Shown: piece by piece, positions 12,870-24,064 of the stretch
How the letters are laid out: each line of letters opens with the position of its first letter
How positions within the stretch are numbered: the first letter of the stretch is position 1
Source of the DNA: Dactylis glomerata
Lineage: Eukaryota; Streptophyta; Magnoliopsida; Poales; Poaceae
NCBI GenBank assembly: GCA_007115705.1
Contig: QXEO01001043.1
Span: forward strand, 1,281,658 to 1,345,657
DNA: 64,000 bases
Reading direction: 5' to 3'
Notes under the pieces: model-generated
The model's database searches: none
Seen by the model: the letters and a program-made list of their open reading frames with translations, nothing else
Told to the model about the DNA's origin: nothing
Translations under genes and position numbers: made by a program

Positions 12870-13170
12870 GGGCCGGTCCGCCCGGCCTCTCTCTCCCCTA
12901 GTTCTTTTCCCATCGTCTTCCCCCCCGAGCCCGACCCCGCCGCCGCGCCCACCGACCCCGCCGCCGCGCCCGACCGCACCGCCCCCCGCCGGCCGCGCCC
13001 GACCGCACCGCCCCCCGCCGGCCGCGCCCGACCGCACCGCCCCCCGCCGGCCGCCCCCCACCAGTGGCCTCGCCGGCCACCTGCCCCGCCCCAGCGACCC
13101 CTCCACCGCCGCCTGCCCCGCCCCCAGCGACCCCTCCACCGCCCCCAGCATCTCCACCCCTTGCAGGTAC
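12870..13170 (+). promoter_or_regulatory. GC-rich leader region of the transposase transcript
   Basis: A CCGCCCC-rich block includes about three near-identical copies of a ~29-bp unit (CGCGCCCGACCGCACCGCCC) at 12960-13050. A tract of T follows at 13168-13210 and then AT-rich DNA to 13410. Element C has an equivalent CCAGCCCCTCCCGCC-rich block at 31010-31500, just before its own leader. Likely promoter/5'-UTR sequence; no convincing TATA box was identified. Long open frames on the minus strand here are composition artefacts. Confidence 0.4.
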
Positions 13171-13626
13171 CAACTTTTTTTTTGTTTTTTTTTTGTTTTT
13201 TTGTTTTTTCTTTAATTGTTGTAATTAGAATAGAATAGTGAAATATAAATAGAAAAAAGAAATAGAAATACATTGGATAATAAAAATAAAAAATAGATAG
13301 GAATAGAAATAAAATGGAAAATGAATATTAATAGAAATGAATTTGATTATTAATGAAACCAAAATGCATATGTGAATTTGTTTACTAATTTGAATTTGTT
13401 TTAATTGAAATGAAAATAGGCCCTATCGTGACCGCCCGTCGCGACCGCCCCGTCGTGACCGCCCGTCGCGACCGCCCCGTCCGTCGCGACCGCCCCGTCC
13501 GTCGCGACCGCCCCGTACTTCCTCTACAGCCGAGGGTGAGCTACATTGTCAACTCGAACTCCGCATTTTTTATGTCACTAGATTCCATTTCTCGTCGAGT
13601 CGCGTAACCTAGGTGTCACTTCCCGT

Positions 13627-13691
13627 CCGCAAGCATTACGCAGATAAATATGCATTAGAGGTCGGCATATTTTGAACCGTAACGCTTGCGG
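13627..13691 (+). other. Short conserved hairpin in the predicted leader intron (A)
   Basis: CCGCAAGCATTACG pairs with CGTAACGCTTGCGG with one mismatch; inside it AAATATGC pairs with GCATATTT. Element C carries the same structure at 31834-31898. Confidence 0.55.
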
Positions 13692-13710
13692 CATTTACGG
13701 GACAGTCGGC

Positions 13711-13910
13711 GGATGCGTAGTTGGGTACATTCTCCATGCCCTACCCCGGTCCGAGTCAGAGTTTTGGCAGCGCCTCCCCCTTTGTTCTTCGGGTACACAT
13801 CCTCTCAGCTTTTTGTTGAGACGTGTATCGGGAGAGTAGCGGGGAGGTGCTGCCGAAATTCTGTCTCGGACCGAGGTAGAGCATGGAGAATGTACTCAAT
13901 CTACGGATAC
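13711..13910 (+). other. Long ~200-bp conserved hairpin in the leader intron (A)
   Basis: An inverted repeat centred near 13810. The core left arm starts GTACATTCTCCATG at 13725 and ends GCAGCGCCTCCCC; the right arm is its near-perfect complement, ending CATGGAGAATGTAC at about 13895. Over a 55-bp core I count three mismatches and three G-U wobbles. Pairing continues outwards (GCGTAG with CTACG) and inwards towards a small loop. Element C has the same hairpin at 31916-32119 with changes on both arms. It might be a fold-back insertion, a small-RNA precursor or an RNA regulatory structure. Confidence 0.7.
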
Positions 13911-14057
13911 GGCGGCTGCTAGGAGCCCACCTAGTAGAGATGTTGGTTGATGCATGCGTTCTACCCGGTAGTAAATAAAAATAAGATGCATTTAATTTCA
14001 AGCTATTATTTGATATAAAATGCTATATTTGTTGTTTGGCTACCTACAAAATAGAGG

Positions 14058-17000
14058 ATGGCTGATAATGGGTGGATGTACAGTGGCCGTATTAGTGCGA
14101 CTGAAAAAACAGCTGAGTGGGTATCGAAGACAGATTTATTAGTGAAGGAGTTGGCACGTGGTTCAAAGTCAGGTGTTCGTCCAAGTTGTCCTTGCACTCG
14201 GTGCAACAGGCGTCATCGTCAGGGAAAGGATGACATGACCAAGCACCTTTGGTTGCATGGGTATATGCCTAACTATGTTACCTCGGTCGACTTTTCTCAG
14301 TACGACCGTGATAGAGGTGAGGTGATGCGACAACGAATCGATGGCAATGAGGATGATGGGATTAGATACTTGCTAGATGATCTCCATGATGCGTACATGC
14401 CAGATTCACCACCTACACAGGAGGAACCGCCAGAACCAGAGGAACCGCCAGAACCAGAGGAACCGCCAGAACCGGAGGAACCAGAGCCAACCGCAAAGGC
14501 CTTCTATGATATGATGGCCGCGGCTAAGAGGCCTCTGTATGAGGGTGCAAAAATTTCTCAGCTCGATGCCATCTCGCAAGCTCTAGCCAACAAGGTCCAG
14601 TATGGCAACACCCGAGCAAGCTATGAAGCGGGTTTGAGAACTACTGGTAACCTGTTGCCCGAAGGACATTGCATGCCTAAAACCATGTATGAAACAAAGA
14701 AAATTCTAAAAGCGCTCAGCATGGATTATGAAAAGATAGATTGCTGTCCTAAAGGTCGCCTTCTGTTTCGAAAAGAGTTTGCGGATGACAAGTATTGTAA
14801 AAAGTGTGGGGCCTCTAGGTATCATGAGGTGAAGGGACCTGATGGTCAGAAGAAGCAGACAAAAGTCGCCGTGAAGATTCTTCGTTATCTCCCATTCATA
14901 AAAAGAATCCAGCGGCTTTACATGTCGGAGGAGTCTGCCACACAGATGATGTGGCATAAGAAGGGGAAGAGATACCCGGACGAGCACGGAAAGATAAAGA
15001 TGGGTCATCCATCTGATGTTAAGGCATGGAAGAACTTTGATGACAAACACCCCAATGAGGCAGCAGATGCTCGGAATGTCAGGATTGCTATAGCAACCGA
15101 TGGATTCAATCCATATGGTATGTCGGCTTCATCGTACAGCTGCTGGCCCGTGTTTGTTATTCCGCTCAATCTCCCTCCCGGAGTCCTAATGCAAAGGAAG
15201 ACCATATTCCTGTCGCTGGTCATTCCAGGGCCCGACTACCCGGGGAAGAATCTGAGTTTCTATATGCAGCCGCTTGTTGATGATTTGAACCACTCTTGGC
15301 ACCACGGGACGTTGACATATGATCGAGCATCGAAGACAAACTTCCTCATGAAAGTTTGGTTCCACTATTCCATGCACGACCTACCCGGGTATGCCCTATT
15401 CTGCGTATGGTGTACAGCTGGTAAGTTCCCATGCCCAGTGTGTAGGCACCGACTTGAGTTCCTTTGGCTAAATGCGGGTCACAAACGTACCTCCTTTGAC
15501 ATGCATCGGCAGTTTCTTAAAAGAGGGCATCGGTTCAGAGAAGACAAAAAGAACTTCACGAAGGGCAAAGTTGTGCTTGAAGAAAAGGAGATACCTACGT
15601 TCGATGGTACAGCTGTTGATGCCGAGCTACGGGCTCTCCTGCCTAAAGAGGGAGGTGGCCCGCAATTTGAGGGATATGGTCAAACGCATAACTAGACTCA
15701 CGTGGCAGGCTTAACTCAGCTCGAGTATTACAAGGACCTCGAACTTCCCCATAACATCGATGTGATGCACACCGAAAAGAATGTCGCAGAGTCCATCTTT
15801 CACACAGTCTTGAACATTGCTGGCAAGTCAAAGGATAATGTTAAGGCTAGAGTCGGTGTTGAGCAGCTATGTGATAGGACAAAATTACACATGCAGCCTC
15901 CTGACCGCAATTGAACAAATTGGTTCAAGCCGCATTCCAACTTCTGTCTTGATAACACCCAAAAGAAGGAGGCTTTCAAGTGGCTCAAATACGCCGTGAT
16001 GTTCCCTGATGGTTATTGTTCGAATATGAGTAAGGGAGTCAATCTTGTAACAGGAAAAGTCACCGGGCTCAAGAGTCACGACTATCATATATGGATTGAG
16101 CGGCTGATGCCGGTGATGGTTCGAGGGTATCTCCCCGAGCATGTCTGGCGAGTTCTTGCGGAGTTGAGTCATTTCTTTCGCACGCTCTGTGCTAAGCAGA
16201 TATGTCCCCTGATGATTGAGAAGCTGCATGATCTAGTGCCGGAGTTGCTATGCAAGTTAGAGACGATCTTTCCGCCAGGCTTCTTTACTCCGATGGCACA
16301 TCTCGTTGTTCATCTTGCGAACGAGGCACTCTTGGGTGGACCGGTGCAGTTTCGTTGGCAGTTCTGTATTGAGAGAGAGTTCAAGTATATTCGATACAAA
16401 TGTGGAAACAAAGCTAAGATTGAAGCATGCATAGTTGAGGCAACTCAGCTTGAGGAGATGGCAAACGCCTCGACAACTTACTATGCCGATGATGTTCCGA
16501 CTCTGCATAACCAGGTCTCTCGGTACAATGTCGATGAGCCCAAGCATAGTCCCAAGCTCCTCCTCTTCCAATGTCCCGGTGGCAAGGCCGGTGGCTCGAA
16601 AAGTTATATCATCACCAATGAAGAGAAGGATTGCATAATGCTATATGTGCTTATGAACATGAATGAAGTTGTCGATTTCGCCAGGTAAAATGGTGAACAT
16701 ATTACTTTGCAACTAGTAACTTGGTTTCGGTCTAATACTTATTTTCTCCTTTTAGCCAATTTATTGATGAACACTGGTCGGGAACGACGGGTCCCGATGC
16801 CGTGGAGGTGGACACTCTTCTAAAAGAGGGTGCCCCTGGAAAGAAAAAATTCTCGGCTTGGTTCAGGGACAAAGTAAATTCTAACCTGTGCTTCTTACTT
16901 TGCAATCCGTGACTTGTCCCTTTTACACGTAATTAATGCACAAAAACAATTTGAACTGAACTTGTAGGGAGCGGATCCCAACATTGAGATGACGGATGAG

Positions 17001-17762
17001 TTGAGATGTGTTTCCCAAGGTTTTAGCCGTAAAGTCAAGAAGTATGAGAAGTATGATGTCAATGGGTATCGCTTTCATACAGAGTTTCACCAGAAGAGTC
17101 GACCTAATGCAAAAACTGTTAATACCGGGGTCTTCACCAAAGGGGCCGATGGATCCGATTATTACGGAAGGTTAGAGAACGTATACGAGCTGACGTTCGA
17201 TCAAACGAACATAGAGCTCAACCTGGTTGTGTTCAAATGCCACTGGTTCGACCCACACAGTGGACAAAGAATTACCTCTTCCATTGGGTTAGTTGAGGTT
17301 AGGCCTTCAACCACCTATAGCGGAGCGGATGTGTTTGTTGTGGCTCACCAAGCCAAGCAAGTTTACTATTTGCCCTACCCATGCCAGAAAGTGGAACTCA
17401 ACGGCTGGGAAGTCGTGTTCCAGGTATCTCCACATGGTAAGCTACCCATGCCCTCCGTCGAAGATTACAACAACATTGACCCTGTAACATATGAGGGAAT
17501 TTTCTATCAAGAGCAAGAGACCTTCGGGGACTTTGACTTACAAATGGGTGGTCTTGAGGACCTTGAGAATGATGCACAACCTCGTGGCGAGACAGTGGTA
17601 GATCTAAAGGACATTGACATGCTCTCCAAGTTACATGCGAACAATGGCATCGTTGATGAGCCTCCACCATGCGATGAGCTTCCAAGATACTCACGTGATA
17701 GTGATAGTGATAGTGATAATGATAATGAAAACCCTGATTATGAGAGCGATGATTCGAGGTGA
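14058..17762 (+). pseudogene. tnpD-like CACTA transposase, element A, two nonsense codons
   Basis: Three predicted exons: 14058-16684, 16756-16873, 16968-17762; their length (1180 codons) stays in frame, supporting the model. Residues about 5-75 form the N-terminal transposase-associated domain (WMYSG start, CPCTRC metal-binding cluster). An acidic EEPPEPEEPP repeat follows near 117. About 275-487 is the Tnp2/Transposase_21 core (LRYLPFIKRIQRLYMS, ATDGFNPYGM, VWCTAGKFPCPVCRHRLEF). About 692-807 matches DUF4218 and 945-1056 DUF4216, the usual order for plant En/Spm TNPD proteins, which cut and join the element ends in the nucleus. A TAG at 15693-15695 replaces a Trp codon that is intact in element C; a TGA at 15912-15914 is present at the same codon in C. 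The frame is otherwise open, so inactivation is mild. The tnpA-like gene follows 266 bases downstream. Confidence 0.88.
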
Positions 17763-17802
17763 GGGTCTTTTTATGTCTTAGTGTCATTTTATCTTGCATG
17801 CT

Positions 17803-17990
17803 TACTATTTATCTTCATATCTTGCCATGCTTAGTATTTATCTTCATATCTTGCCATGCTTAGTATTTATCTTCATATCTTGCCATGCTTAGTATTTATC
17901 TTCATATCTTGCCATGCTTAGTATTTATCTTCATATCTTGCCATGCTTTGTATTTATCTTCATATCTTGCCATGCTTTGTACTTATCTTA
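17803..17990 (+). repeat. 29-bp tandem repeat between the two transposase genes (A)
   Basis: About six copies of a 29-bp unit containing TCATATCTTGCCATGCTTAG and TATTTAT; the point TGCCATGC recurs at 17823, 17852 and 17881. It lies in the 3' UTR of tnpD or the spacer before tnpA. Element C has a different, longer repeat in the same place. Confidence 0.8.
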
Positions 17991-18028
17991 ATTGTTTATT
18001 TGTTTTTCAATGCAGGTGATTGATCAAT

Positions 18029-20485
18029 ATGAGCAAGCAATCGCCGTCCTCCCTGCTTAATATGATGCAGCAACAGAAGATAACCAAAAGTAGAAGAGAA
18101 CCTCGTCTGCCGCCGCGTCTTAGAGATGGAGGAGACGCGGGATGAGGGCGAGGACGAGGAGACGGAGGAGGAGGAGGAGGAGGAGACGCGGGAGGAGGAG
18201 GAGACGCGGGAGGAGGAGACGGAGGGGGGGGGGACGAGGACGAGGATGAGGTGGTGGAGTGGGAGGACGAGGACGAGTTGGTGGAGAGTCACCTCTGTCT
18301 GACCTACCCTCCGCTTCTGGCGACGTGGCTTCCCACTCGCGGTCTATGGAGGCGGAGGAGACGGAGGATACACAGGAGGGGATGGAGGGGGGGGGGGCGG
18401 GGGTTCCGCAGCCCAAGAAGCACAAGGTTCGTGGGGAAGCGACGGTTCCACATCCGAGCAAGGAACCTACCACCGAGGAGGGCAAGCTCCTCATTGAGCC
18501 TAACGGCGTTGAGTAAGTGTCTATAGTAATTTTGAACATGTAATTTCATTCTTGGCATGTACTAATGTTTGATTATTATGCAGCAATTGGATCGTTCCGC
18601 CGGGGGCCCGACTTCCTAATGGCTTGCTTGGAGCTGCCATTAGGATGTATTGGCCGGGCTTGTACACAGTGGTCCCCGGCGGCGTGCCTAAGCTTGCCCT
18701 CCATTGGGCGGACTATGAGGCCGCAGATTGTGTTGGCTTTGGGAAAGCTTCTGATGCTGTGATTGCCAAGTTTTGGGTAAGTGCATATACTTTATGAATT
18801 CCATTCATAGTTCATGACCTCACCATGCTAGCCCATGACCCTCACAAATTTTTATGCATGATGTGCAGAAGTGGCACAGGGTGCTTCCAGAGCATCAGGA
18901 GTTGGCCATAGCGACTTTGCGGAGGGCGTGTCAGAAGCTCACACGCCAGCAGTTCTACAATCAGAAGCACACATCCATGAACCACTTCTTGGCTGAGAAG
19001 CTCGGCAGGACAATGACGAAGCATGAGCTTATCAATGATCCGCCTCCGATGACGCTAGATGATTATGTATCGGTAAGTAAATTGGCAATGTGCTTCCAAG
19101 TTGCAATGGCATTATCTGCTCCTCAACTGACTCCGTATGTTCATTTTTTAGGTTCGCCCCTTGTGGACCGATGAGAATGTGGAGGCATGGAAGGAGCTTG
19201 CCCTGAGGTGGATGGGGAAGGACGATGCCTTCAACGATGTGAGCTCGCGGAACAAGGCAAACCGGGGCACCGAGGGAACACACAATGCGGGCAACAGGAA
19301 CCATGATCGCTTCAAGGCAAAGATGGTATTTATTTACCCTCAAACAACTTGTATTTATTTCCTCTCATTTACCTACTTGATAACCGTTACATCTCTTTCG
19401 CGATGCAGTTTCGTGAGACCGGCGTGATGCCCACCGACATGCAGGTGTGGCTGGCGATGAGGCTTGCGCCTCCCGACCTCCGTGAGCCTCAGCCTGCGCT
19501 CCCTCTGTTCTACGGCAACACCGCGGAGGACTTCTCTTCGTACTCGAGTACTTTGCAGGGTTTCCATCCAGAGGTGGATGACCCCGCGGCGGTCGAGGTT
19601 GACAAGACTTCGGTGATCGTCTCGGGGCGTGGCCGGCAGCATGGCCGTTACCGCGTTCTTAATGCGGTGATCCAGCCTACCACGACCCTCACGCGTGTGA
19701 AAGCTACCCTCACCGCCGACTGCCCCTCTGTCCCGCCACCGCCACCTCGCAGGACTACTACACGGGTCGATGTAAGTTCTCATTTTCATCATCTTTCCGA
19801 CATTCATCCCTAAAATGGCTAAGTTGACGAGAATTCATGAATTTTGACATTGTAGCATGAGTTCGAGGCGGCATACGATGCCTACTATGCGGGATATCGG
19901 GCCGAACTAGATGCGTGGGAGCAGAAGAGACGTGTCTTCGATACGTACCTCCTAGAGTCCACCGACGTAAGTTTCAAACCTTTGCAAAAGATGAGCCGTC
20001 TTGTTCTTATCCTAGCTACTTTGAACCTTTATCTTTGCATTATCTGACATCCAAACTATCTTACAGGCGGTGAAGATGTTCCTTAGAACTGGAGAGCGGA
20101 GCGCGGCGCTAGACTCAGAGCGGCCACCTGAGCCGGGGCCTAACCCAGTGTGCCTACACAAGGAAGCCTTCGCTGCCCAGTACTATGCACAGACCCCGGT
20201 AAGTTCTTCTCCAACATGCATACTTGCTCCTTCTCTATGCCAACGTGTCGCAAGTTGCTAACTCTTGTTCAAAACATGTAGAGAACGGGCCGTTCTCGGA
20301 ACGCCGAGTTTGGTGGTGACGGGGCAACGCCGAGTACGTCACGAGAGATCACGCCGATTCATCCAAGTGCTTGTCGTACTCCTTCGGCTTCTCCTGGGTC
20401 TTCCGTTGGAGATACGGCGACCGCGGCCGACGAGCGCTTTCCAAATTTCACTAGGTCAGAAATGGGGTCATCGCCGAGTAGGTAG
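18029..20485 (+). pseudogene. tnpA-like CACTA protein, element A, frameshifted in exon 1
   Basis: Predicted exons: 18029-18512, 18584-18776, 18869-19072, 19152-19325, 19409-19771, 19856-19966, 20067-20198, 20282-20485, all with GT-AG borders; exons 2-8 read through in one frame to TAG at 20483. Exon 1 starts MSKQSPSSLL but meets TGA at 18143. The frame that joins exon 2 is open only from about 18259, so the GAGGAG/poly-G tract at 18150-18240 has shifted. The protein resembles the plant Ptta/En-Spm family (PF03004-like): KFW at an exon end, then SRNKANRGTEGTHNAGNRNH in exon 4. TNPA-like proteins bind the subterminal repeats and help bring the ends together; that role is inferred. Element C holds an apparently intact version at 36200-38643. 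Confidence 0.8.
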
Positions 20486-20689
20486 TGCGAGCGTGTGTGG
20501 GCGGTACTATGTATGCACGATGTTGGATATGTGATACTATGTATGCATGATACTATGTGTGTGATATGTGATACTATGCATATGAATGTGTGATAACATG
20601 ATGCATTTATATATTTGTTTTATTATATTGCCTGCATGCTAAATATCCTGCTAAATATCCTGCTGAAAACCTAATTTTCAAAAAAAAAA

Positions 20690-21135
20690 TTGCCAGGAGC
20701 TATGCCGACGGCATTGCCGTCGGGTTAGCCCTGCCAACATGACCAAATGGCAGGGGCTAACCCGACGGCAATGCCGTCGGCATAGCCACTGGCTGGGGGT
20801 TTCGGGCCGAATGCGCGCATGATGGGCCGGCCAGCCTGTTAGGCTGAGCCGACGGCACTGCCGTCGGCATAGGGTCTGGACGGCGTTAGACGGCGCTGGG
20901 ACCCACTGACAGCTGACCCGACGGTAATTTTCGACCGATGGCATCCTCCCGACCGTCGGCGCTACCCTAACCCGACGGTGGTGACCTGACCCGACGGCCT
21001 CCTTGGCTGGCCCGACGCCGGGTTACGCCGACGGGGCTACACCGACGGCTGCCGTCGGGTCAGCCTAGCCCGACGGCCTTAGGTAGCTGACCCGACGGCC
21101 GCCGGCCGTCGGCATAGCCATAGCGTGCTGTAGTG
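20690..21135 (-). repeat. 3' subterminal motifs and terminal inverted repeat of CACTA A
   Basis: Dense GCCGACGGC, ACCCGACGGC and GCCGTCGG motifs in both orientations end in the inverted terminus CTGTAGTG. This mirrors the 5' end, but the motif variants differ (more CCCGACGG here). Confidence 0.8.
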
Positions 21136-21138
21136 AAT

Positions 21139-21234
21139 GCATCAGCTGGCCGGGAGTCAACTAGTTTGCACATGCATTGGTTGCGAGTTTTCTCCGTGCG
21201 CTAGCTGTAGTGCCATACACGTCGAGTATAACAT
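21139..21234 (+). repeat. Host duplication copy 2, first half, between elements A and B
   Basis: This strip of under 100 bases of non-transposon DNA aligns with 3313-3410 (GGGAGTCAACTAG versus GTAGTCAACTA; CTAGCTGTAGTGCCAT versus CTAGCTGTATCGTGCCAT; GTCGAGTATAA versus CCGAGTATAA). It is the second copy of the host tandem duplication and continues after element B at 24065. Confidence 0.6.
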
Positions 21235-21237
21235 ATG

Positions 21238-24061
21238 CACTACAGGAATAAAGAGATACGCTGACGGCCAATTGCCCTCGGCGTAGCCATGTTTTGCCGT
21301 CGGCGTAGTATACGCCGAGGGCTGCCCTCGGCGTAGATGCCCCTCGGCGGAGCTCTGTTTTACCGTCGACGTAGCATTTGCCCTCGGCGTAGGCTATGCC
21401 GAGGGCAAAGCCGTCGGCGTAGCCCCGTCGGCATAGCCTATTTATATATATTTTTTAAAAGTTTAAAAAAATTGATTTTTTTTAATTTTTTTCTGAATTG
21501 TTTGCCTCACTAATCTCTCAATTGGAATATTTTTAACACTAATTACACTTAATCTTTGGTCAAATTTAAGTCTTAGTCAAACTTCTCGGTCGGTCACTCA
21601 TCCTCACACTACTCCACCTCCAGCACGCTTAACCTCTCTGTTCCATCCGGATGAGTGTCCACGAAGCAAATTATACCTTGTTGATAATACTACCATATCA
21701 ATCCTATTAACCCTTATACCACTATGTCACACGTCATTGGTTTTAAGTTTCCAAACTATATATTAAGTAAACAACAATAAATAAGTAATAAATATATTGA
21801 ATTTCAAACTATATAATAAGTAAATAACAATAAATAATTAATAAATATATTGAATAATTTATATCTTTAAATCCGTAAATCGGATTTCGACAAATTATAT
21901 GTCTAAATCGATAAGAAAAATGAGAGGAATCCAAATATGACATCCATATGTAATGTTTTTATGTTTTATTTAATTTTGAATTTCTTATGCTCATTTTGAA
22001 TTTAATGTATAATCAGTGATATCTCGAACTAATGAGATTTACATTGAAAAAATTATAAAAAATTAAAAAAATCAAAAAAGGAAAACCTTCACACCTAGTC
22101 TTCTTATGTCAAATACTAATGAGTCCACATGATAAACAATTTTTTTCATAGTTTTCTTATGTCATACCCCCGCTTTACCCCGTTAACCCTCACTTTACCC
22201 CGTTGATAAACGGTGGGCATGAACCTTCTTAGCTAGGGGTCGAATTTCGCAAAACTCTTTGTGTATCTCTAATATAATAACATGTTGTGTATCTAAAAGT
22301 GATTTTTTCAAAAAATCATGAGGAAGCCATGATGGAGCTGTAGTTCAAATTTACCCCGCTTCCTGCTGAATTGGGAAGAGTTTGTCTTTTTTGTGAAAGG
22401 TTAATGCAAAGCTTCACACACACACAAACAATTGGTGATATATATATAAAATATGTCCTAATATTGTTTAAAAAATTTGTGGTCTAGTTTTGTAATGTAT
22501 TTTCGGTACTTTCTTCACAAAAAAACCCAATTTTGACACTTAGAAAATGAAAATTGATTTTTTTATGCATAGAAAATGAAAACTCACAATATGAACTTTG
22601 TTTCCCATCCCAATACGCACACATGTGCACAATATGGGGTCATTTGAACAAACTATTCTATGATTCAGGTCATGATCTAGCTCATCTGGCTTGAAAGCCA
22701 TGAAACTTCGTACATGATAAGTCATTTCTGAGAAGGGGTTTCTACAATATTTGCAATAGTCCAAGTTTATTATTTTTCCTCACAACTAGGTAACATAAAA
22801 TGACACAATACGAAAGCTTTACATTTTTTTGAATTTTTTTGAACTTCTTATGCTCGATTCAAAATGCGGTCAAAACGGCGGGCATGAACCTTCTTAGCTA
22901 GGGGTTTAATTTTGCATAACTATTTATGGATCTATGATAAAACATCTACTTGTGAATCTAAAAATGATTTTTTTTAAACATGGGCAAACTATGATACAGT
23001 TGTAGTTCAAATTTACCCCGCTTCCTGCTGAATCGGCAAGAGTTTGTCTTTTTTGTGAAAGGTTAATGCAAAGCTTCATACACACAAAAAATTGGTGATA
23101 TATACATAAAATGTTTCCTACTATTGTTGAAAATTAGGTTGGTATAATTTTGTAATGTATTTTCAGTACTTCCTTCATAAAAAAACCCAATTTTGACACA
23201 ATATGAACTTTGTTGATTTTTTATGCATAGAAAATGAAAACTACCAATATGAACTTTGTTTCCCATCCCAATATGCACACATGTGCACAATATGGGGTCA
23301 TTTGAACAAACTATTCTATGATTCAGGTCATGACCTAGCTCATCTGGCTTGAAAGCCATGAAACTTCGTACATGATAGGTCATTTCTGAGAAGGGGTTTC
23401 TACAATATTTGCAATAGTCCAAGTTTATTATTTTTCCTCACAACTAGGTAACATAAAATGACACAATACGAAGGCTTTACATTTTTTTGAATTTTTTTTG
23501 AACTTCTTATGCTCGATTCAAAATGCGATCGAAACGGCGGGCATGAACCTTCTTAGGTAGGGGTTGAATTTTACAGAACTATTTATGAATCTGTGATAAA
23601 ACTTCTACTTATGAACATGGAAATGATTTTTTAGAAAAATTATGGGCAAACTATGATGCGGCTCTAGTTCAAATTTTCTCGACTTCCAACTGAATCAAAA
23701 CCCTAAATCCCTAATCTAAAAATCCTAACTAATTAAATTAATTAGTTCTAAATTTTTGAAGGTTTAGATGAATAGATCTTATTTTTCTGCAAATTTTGAT
23801 ATATTATTTGTATTTTTGTGAATTAGAATGATTTAGTTATGATTTTTCTAAAATTAATATGGTAAAATGGAAAATAGCTATGCCGAGGGCATTGCCATCG
23901 GCGTATAAAAAGCCGTCGGCATAGCTATCTTACGCCGACGGCAATTCTACGCCGACAGCCAGCTTCGTGGGCTGCCTAAAATATAGCCTACGCCGACGAC
24001 ACCGACATTTGGCCGTCGGCGTAGACGCTGACCGTCGGTGTCTTTCACCATTCCTGTAGTG
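21238..24061. mobile_element. Non-autonomous CACTA transposon B, 2.8 kb
   Basis: Starts CACTACAGGAATAAAG and ends with the inverted TTCCTGTAGTG; the 3-bp duplication ATG flanks it (21235-21237, 24062-24064). Subterminal motifs of the form CCCTCGGCGTAG and GCCGTCGGCGTA cluster within 180 bp of each end. No transposase sequence is present; the interior is AT-rich with ~660-bp tandem units. It probably depends on transposase from an autonomous CACTA relative. Element C uses the same GCCGAGGGC/CCGTCGGCGTA style of motif, so a C-like element is a plausible helper. Confidence 0.92.
22200..23700 (+). repeat. ~660-bp tandem repeat inside CACTA B, about 2.3 copies
   Basis: The motif GGGCATGAACCTTCTTAG recurs near 22214, 22880 and 23538, and TAGTTCAAATTTACCCCGCT near 22341 and 23003 with a decayed third at 23664. 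The short open frames on the minus strand in the first two copies (starting MDYCKYCRNPFSEM) are near-identical only because the DNA is duplicated; no known domain is visible. Confidence 0.8.
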
Positions 24062-24064
24062 ATG

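Larger units (their letters stand above)
13536..14054 (+). other. Predicted 5'-UTR intron of the tnpD-like gene, element A
   Basis: CCGAGG|GTGAGC (donor at 13536) and ATAG|AGGATG (acceptor at 14054) frame a 519-base intron ending three bases before the tnpD start codon. Element C has matching sites at 31740 and 32262 (523 bases). Conservation of both sites and of the hairpins between them is the evidence; no transcript is available. Confidence 0.5.
3478..21135 (+). mobile_element. CACTA (En/Spm-type) transposon A, 17.7 kb, broken
   Basis: The element starts CACTACAGGAACAAGG at 3478 and ends with the inverted CTGTAGTG at 21135. It is flanked by the 3-bp target-site duplication AAT (3475-3477 and 21136-21138), the size expected for CACTA elements. 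Both ends carry many CCGACGGC/GCCGTCGGC subterminal motifs, the kind of site bound by TNPA-type proteins. Interior order: 345-353-bp tandem array (3853-12720), second motif cluster, GC-rich leader, tnpD-like gene (14058-17762), tnpA-like gene (18029-20485), 3' subterminal repeats. Both genes carry disabling changes, so the copy could move only with help in trans. Confidence 0.93.

Noticed and set aside
12756..13273. Gly/Arg/Ala-rich minus-strand proteins
   Set aside because: Several overlapping frames are all open because the strand is CCGCCCC-rich; there is no motif, and the region is the leader of the plus-strand transposase.
3478..21135. Pack-type capture of host gene fragments in CACTA A
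   Set aside because: All interior coding sequence is explained by transposase genes; no host exon was recognised.
22540..23422. Duplicated small protein starting MDYCKYCRNPFSEM
   Set aside because: Near-identical frames follow from the ~660-bp tandem repeat of non-coding CACTA B; the ends differ and no domain or promoter is visible.
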